Below, one piece after another: positions 58,801-64,000 of a stretch of DNA of 64,000 nt. The DNA comes from Acanthornis magna (lineage: Eukaryota; Chordata; Aves; Passeriformes; Acanthizidae). Every line of letters starts with the position of its first letter. Positions within the stretch are counted from its first letter, which is position 1. The stretch covers positions 6,883,001-6,947,000 of the forward strand of contig JAWUZG010000056.1 in assembly GCA_036785705.1 (NCBI GenBank), given 5' to 3'. The notes beneath the pieces are model-generated. The model saw nothing but the letters and a program-made list of their open reading frames with translations. It searched no databases and had not been told where the DNA came from. The translations under genes were made by a program, and so were the position numbers.

Positions 58801-60125
58801 ATTACAACTCAAGCAAAAAATATTTGCTTACAATTGCACTACAATGAGAAACAAGAAAATTAATTTTTCCTTTGAAGAGGAAAAACTGACCAGAATTGTC
58901 TAAACTTGCTTTGTCTTTTACTCTTGGAGAGAAAAGACACTCTCCATATATGCTATAAATGCCAACACACACATTGGAAATTCTCCAGGCTCTGACTGTG
59001 CCAAACACTGGGATCATCTTCCTACCCTGGCATTTCCCATTAGTTTCAGCAAAGTCTCTTCCAGCTCAAAGTGCTTTAAATGGGCTCCAATAACACATGC
59101 CTAGAGGTTAAGCTGTGTCTATTCATCTCATCTGAAGAACTCCCTGTTACTCTTTGCAGTACTAATGCAGAATGGAACATTAACTCCCGGTCTCATTTTG
59201 TTTCTATCAGCTCCCATGAAGATAAAGCACAGTCATTTAACCCCTAATAAACACTTTATTTGGAATAGGGGCAAACTCTCAGCATTAAGTTTATGACAAA
59301 ACTTTGAACAGATGTAACCTTAACACAGTGACTCCAACCTTCTCCAGTACCTGGGTCCTTTTCCTAGCAGCAGGAAGTCCCTCTCAGCCCTGTCCCTGCC
59401 ACATTTTGGACAATGTGCTCTACATTGAGGGATACATAGTGTACCTCCCCAGCAGGTTGCTTTTTCAGTCAGCCAGTCCAGAGAGTGATGCATTTAAGCC
59501 CTTTGCATCCCCACACTACAGCTCAGCATCGTGTGGGCCCCAGAGCAGGTGTGGATGAGTCTCCCTTCTGCACTGGGCACTGGAAGAGCATCAGCATCAG
59601 GCACACAACTCCTGTGCACACCATCATAACCCCACAGTGCTTTCTCCCCCAGAGACGGTGTTGGGAGGCTCGCCTGGAGCTTCTGCTGGGGTTTTACCTC
59701 AAGAGAGAATGGCATATTTGATCCCTCTCATGACTGTACCTCAGGGGCATCCTACTTTCAGGAGTGGATGGTTTCTACGCAGGATTTTTGAGTTATCTGT
59801 TCTTCTGACAGACAGAAGAGCCTAGAAGCACTCCTACCTAGGAAAGGAATAAATAATACATGACACATTTTTTGTACTGAGTAACTCATTACCCATGATT
59901 TACACTTCTGTAAGTCTGAAGTCTTTTTTCTTTTCTTCTCAGTAAAGACATTAAATCCAACTGAATCTTTGTTATTTTGGAAATGTAAGGTTTATTACCT
60001 CTCTTAGAGGTACAACAGTGCTGAAACTGGGTCATCCCAAACTTTTTCAGTTAAGGGCCAGACAAATGAAATACATCTGTCCATGCATATACTGCAGGAC
60101 ACAAAAACAAATCCACTTGTTAGGG
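52850..60125. other. Intergenic DNA upstream of MAPK6; no gene seen
   Basis: AT-richer sequence (poly(T) run near 53480-53495) with no supportable exon. In human the next gene on this side is LEO1, divergent from MAPK6 and tens of kilobases away, so its absence here is expected. An AATAAA on the plus strand at 53116-53121 lies about 0.7 kb past the CpG island and could end a divergent transcript. All open frames are below 140 codons and unrecognised. Confidence 0.5.
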
Positions 60126-60130
60126 GATAT

Positions 60131-60159
60131 TAATGCATACACGTACTGTGTATGCATTA
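60131..60159. repeat. Perfect 12-bp inverted repeat with a 5-bp spacer
   Basis: TAATGCATACAC at 60131-60142 pairs exactly with GTGTATGCATTA at 60148-60159 around the spacer GTACT. Each arm contains ATGCAT, an octamer/POU-like core. It could be a dimeric binding site or a cruciform; as RNA it is a short stable hairpin. Confidence 0.9.
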
Positions 60160-60164
60160 CATAT

Positions 60165-61270
60165 ACTGTGCAGGAGAGGAGAGTGCCAGAGAAGGTGGGC
60201 AAGGCTGTCAGCCTTTGCAGAGCACAACGAGAGCTCCAGTGCCTGTTGGTCCAACTGACCTTAACAATGCTTCTCAGAAATATCTCCGTTGGACACCCCA
60301 GTGCTGAGGAAGCACCGAGAAGCAGTCCTCAACCCAGAAAGTTATCTCATAGAGGTAAACATTAATCTAACCTAAACTAATCTAACCTAGATGTTCTTTG
60401 ATTATATAAAAAGCAAAATTTACCCCGCAAGTGAGCTGAAATTAAGAAAGATAAAGAGGTAGAGAAATCTTCTGCTTATAAGTGCATCAGCATTCTCTTA
60501 TCTCCAGCATATCTTTAGACAGTTTTCAACTGCAAATTTCAACAGTCAAAAACTGTTAAATGAAAACTTAAGAGATGCCCCATGCACCTAAAGCTATATT
60601 TTTTGAAAAGAAAAAGATATTCCTCCCTCATTGCTTGTGTTTTATGAAAACTGGAGAGCCATTTAAGCCTCAATTAAAATAAAACCAATTCCTGATAAAC
60701 CTATTTTAGTAAACACAAGAAGTTGCTACCCATTATCTCATATTTCTTCTTATTGTTTAATCAGGACACTCCCAAAACAAAAGCAATCAAGGTGACTCAA
60801 AGAAGATGAGTTCCAACCTTTGGACCAGCTCTAATTGCAATATTTAGTTCTCATGATTGCTGCAATTCAGCAGACTCCAATATGATAAAAGTGTTCATGT
60901 GTGCTCCACGACCTACTCCAGCACTGCCCTGGGTGACAGCAAGAGCTGCCACATGGCTCCTGTGTGTAACCTGATGTCCCCAGCTGACAGCACCACAAGC
61001 CAGCTGACAGACCTTCTTGTGCCCCTTGCACCCATTATAACAGAGGTTAGGTGCACAAACCCTCTCACTCGTGTTCAGCAGTGGGAGGCTCTTCGTGACA
61101 AGGCCAGGCTGCGCTGTGGGAGTTCTCTAGGCCATGCAAAGCAATCACGAACCAGCTTAGCCACCAGACAAGGGTGAGCAAACCCTTCCTGTGTCTTGGA
61201 ATGGTGGCCCAGAGGCATAAGACTGCAGCTTACAAACCTCTCACCTTTTTCTTGCTGTTAACCTTTCCAG
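60165..61270. other. Intergenic DNA; no gene seen
   Basis: AT-rich, with a CTAACCTAAACTAATCTAACCTAG near-duplication around 60367-60390. No supportable coding or RNA gene. Confidence 0.5.
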
Positions 61271-61273
61271 GAC

Positions 61274-61341
61274 AGCCTGTCTACCCTTGATTTCTGTGTC
61301 GGTGAAGGTATATCCCAGAAATCAAGGATAGACAGAAGGCT
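61274..61341 (-). ncRNA. Candidate microRNA-like hairpin (68 bases)
   Basis: Arms at 61274-61296 and 61316-61341 are complementary over 23 positions around a 19-base loop, with one 3-base bulge (61335-61337). Read from the minus strand, the single non-Watson-Crick position (61284 with 61328) becomes a G-U wobble, so all 23 positions pair; on the plus strand it is a C-A mismatch. Arm length, loop size and total length fit an animal pre-microRNA. I do not recognise the arm sequence as a known family. A degraded short inverted-repeat transposon or a chance palindrome are alternatives. Confidence 0.35.
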
Positions 61342-61344
61342 CAG

Positions 61345-64000
61345 CCCTTGACTCGAGTCAAACCATGCTGCCAGGGCTGGACTAGGAATCTCATGACCAC
61401 GGCGCAAACCGTCCTGCTCCAAGGGCAACCCTGAGGAGGACTTAACACTCTCAAGTGTGTCTGTAAGAGATGCTTTATAAAGACTTCAGAAAGCAGCACA
61501 ATATTTATCAAAACCAAGGTGGTGATTTTCCCCTCAACCCAACCAAAGTTTTGAGATGTCAGCTGTTTATTTTCTCCTGACAGACTACCCAAGCTGGTAT
61601 TTCCACAACTACATGGACTATCTAGATACTTCCTAGAAGCACAGAGTAAAGGGAGATTATTATGGTTTGTGATAATATCCCTGTTTAAGTAATTAAGGCA
61701 ACTCATTTGCTTGTAGTAAAATTGATTCAAGGACTACATGTACAATTTGCGATCAAAGTACTGCTCTGCACCCCGTGTTTATCATCCCAGGTCCAAAGAC
61801 GTTTGTTAGTAAACAAAGCAATGTAATCATTGCTAGGCAGCAGGGAGTAGAGGCAGGGCTTGAACAGGCTGCTGTCAACTCAGAAATGTCAACAAAGAAC
61901 CTGCGGGGACTGCTGAAATCAAGGGAAACAGCAGGGCAGTAATGGAAACTTTTGAACCTTTTCACACAGAGGAACAAGGAGATTTATGTTTCTAATTGCT
62001 GAAATGTTTCAGTAAGCAGGAGAGCATAGGAATATAGGCCTTCATGACAGCTAGTAAATGTCTCTGACCTTGGAAGGGAGCTCCGTGTGACGCGACAATC
62101 ACAGTAATCAGAACAAGCTCTCTCTGCTCTATACAGCTTTACTGCAGGAGCAGACATTCCTTTTTCTCCTCACAGGTGCTCAGTGCTCTCCTTCATTTTC
62201 TGCACAAGACAGTGCTCACCTGATTACCAGCAACTGGATACCAATAAAAAATAAATCTGTACTGACCTGTGTGCTATTCATCACATAAAGCTCCAATCTG
62301 AGGACAGAACCATCAGGGTTAAAGGGCTCTGCAAATAACCATTAAATTAATTTTGACAATCTGAAAGAATGTCAGAATATTATCATTCCCATTGTTCTGA
62401 ACTGAGTCACAAAAGAACAAGGTCAAAGTAGCCCTTAATAGGAGATTTAAGATTATTAGAACTGAATTTTGCAAGGGTTTGGTACTTTATTCCACTGTTC
62501 AGCTTTTCAACTGGCTTTTCAGAGTCCTTGGTCCTGGCACCAAGTACAGGTCCCCAAAGCTCTGAATTCTCAGTTTGCACATTATTCTAGGCTTTGTCCA
62601 GACAGTTCTGATTTTGCCCAGCACCGGAAGCCCCGAATAGCTGAGCTTGAACACCCCGAGTAGCTGTGTTTGCTCACCCTCTGTGCCAGTCTCTAGCCCA
62701 TCCAGTTTCTCCAAGTCTCTTCCCATTTTCTGGTTTCTGTTTTCTCCTGTCCAGTTAAAGTCTCATTTTCACAAGCTTTCTCTCCCAACCTATTTCTTAG
62801 AAGTTCCCTACCTATTTGGTCCTGGTTTCTTCCACACATGACTCAGGTAGCTGCTGGAGCCAACAGGAGCCACTAAAAGCAATACATGGGAGGAACAGTC
62901 CACTTAAATTCAATTAAGGTGCCCAGTCCCAACATAGCCTGCAGAAGCCTGTGGATGCAGTCTCAGGAAAATTTCTGTTCAGGAGTTGTGTGGGCTGGAG
63001 CACACCCAGGACTCAAGCATGGGAATTTATCTGCTAACAGATCTCCCAGTCTGTAAAACCTGAGGTCTCCAGTTCGTGAACACCAAGAAAGATAAAACAT
63101 GCATTTTTGGTTTTGGATTTCAAGAGCGCCCTCCTCTTCTGAAACAGGCAAGGAGAGTCTTTTAAAAACTTCTTTTTGTTTGCTTGTTTTTAAGTAGGGC
63201 AAAATCAGTGATCTCCTCTGCCCCGGTTCTTGTAAAATAAGCTAAACATTCCAGCAGAGTTCAGATTTGGAAATCCATCTGGCACAAAAGCATTTCCATC
63301 CGAAGAATTAGCCATCAGCAAAGTCATGGTCTATCAAAAGAACCTTGCCTGAGCCACCAAGAGGCTGCAGGTGCCCAAGTGCTGTGACCCTGCTCCCTGC
63401 AGGTGCAGCCTCTCCCTGCTCCTCTGCCATGCAGAAAGGGCACATTCACACATTCACACCTCCTGCCCCAGCAGAAGGTGCCCAGAAAAGCTCCCATGGG
63501 CTGTCTCACCTCTCCAGGGTGCCTTCTGATATTCCGGGGTGTGAAAGCCACTGGCTGTTGAGGAAGGTGGTGGTAAAAGAATCTTGCTACACAGGAATGG
63601 ACTTAGGAGGAAAAGAAATGCCCCAGAGGGTTTCTGAGGAAGAAATGTCCCCGTGGGTGACAGGTTGCTGAGGAAGCAACCTCTACTGTGATGCAGAGGA
63701 CCCTATCCAAGCCTCTCTTCCCCTTCACAAACCTATTTTAGGAAAAGGCCCTCAGCAGTGCAAAGCAGGAGGCTGTAAGAAAATATCCCACTCTCCAGGG
63801 CAAAGATTTTTCCTATTCTTTTGCTCCAACAGCCTCTCTTACTGCCCAAACCCTGCTGCTTGCCCCGTGTCCCCACACTCCTCAGTGCAGCTGCTGCTGC
63901 AGGGCTGTGGGACAGCCAGTGCCAGGGCAGGCAGGGGACACAGAGTGACAGGGAGACACCCGAGCCATTAGGGGAATGCTGCCGTGAAGGAAATGAGGAG
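61345..64000. other. Intergenic DNA to the window end; no gene seen
   Basis: Ordinary sequence without a supportable exon. Open frames (129 codons at 61341-61730, 108 at 63345-63671) show no known domain. The last 200 bases become GC-richer and CTGCTGCTGC-like near 63890. Confidence 0.45.

Noticed and set aside
53000..64000. LEO1 5' exons
   Set aside because: The neighbouring gene in human synteny, but no frame here looks like the acidic LEO1 protein; it probably lies beyond the window.

Overview
This window is vertebrate nuclear DNA, most likely from a bird. It holds one complete protein-coding gene, MAPK6 (atypical MAP kinase ERK3), on the minus strand from about 52.4 kb down to 37.7 kb. 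It also holds the last codons and 3' UTR of a second gene on the plus strand at 1-1090, which I read as BCL2L10, the avian NR-13 anti-apoptotic gene. Spliced structure, GT-AG introns, AATAAA signals and a CpG-island promoter exclude a prokaryotic source. The NR-13-like tail, the compact MAPK6 gene (about 15 kb, as I recall several times longer in mammals) and a CR1-like fragment point to a bird. I cannot name the species.

Layout. 1-60: C-terminal membrane anchor of BCL2L10. 61-1090: its 3' UTR and poly(A) signal. 1.1-37.68 kb: an intergenic interval with no supportable gene. Within it lie an orphan CpG-rich block interrupted by an alternating TG/TA tract (21.6-22.4 kb), further TATG-type microsatellite islands (24.8, 25.6-25.8, 26.9 and 27.5 kb), a 230-bp G/T-only-like tract (26.0-26.2 kb), two adjacent minisatellites (25-bp x 5 and 17-bp x 8, 27.6-28.1 kb) and a short CR1-like fragment (23.8 kb). 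37.68-52.4 kb: MAPK6, read right to left, with five coding exons, a non-coding first exon, five introns and a 1.26-kb 3' UTR. 51.64-52.85 kb: the MAPK6 CpG island. 52.85-64 kb: AT-richer intergenic DNA with no recognisable exon. It contains two notable inverted repeats, one of which (61274-61341) folds like a microRNA precursor.

The MAPK6 exons join in frame into 721 codons, the length known for human ERK3. All family hallmarks are present: Lys49, HRD, DFG, the single-phosphoacceptor Ser189-Glu-Gly activation loop, SPR in place of APE, the FHIEDE docking motif for MK5, and four C-terminal Ser/Thr-Pro sites at 684, 688, 698 and 705. BCL2L10 and MAPK6 are convergent neighbours, as they are in the human 15q21 region. 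I see no sign of a new biological system. The items most worth testing are the 61.3-kb hairpin, the orphan CpG block at 21.6-22.4 kb, the uORF fused to the YY1-type element in MAPK6 exon 1, and the minisatellite cluster.
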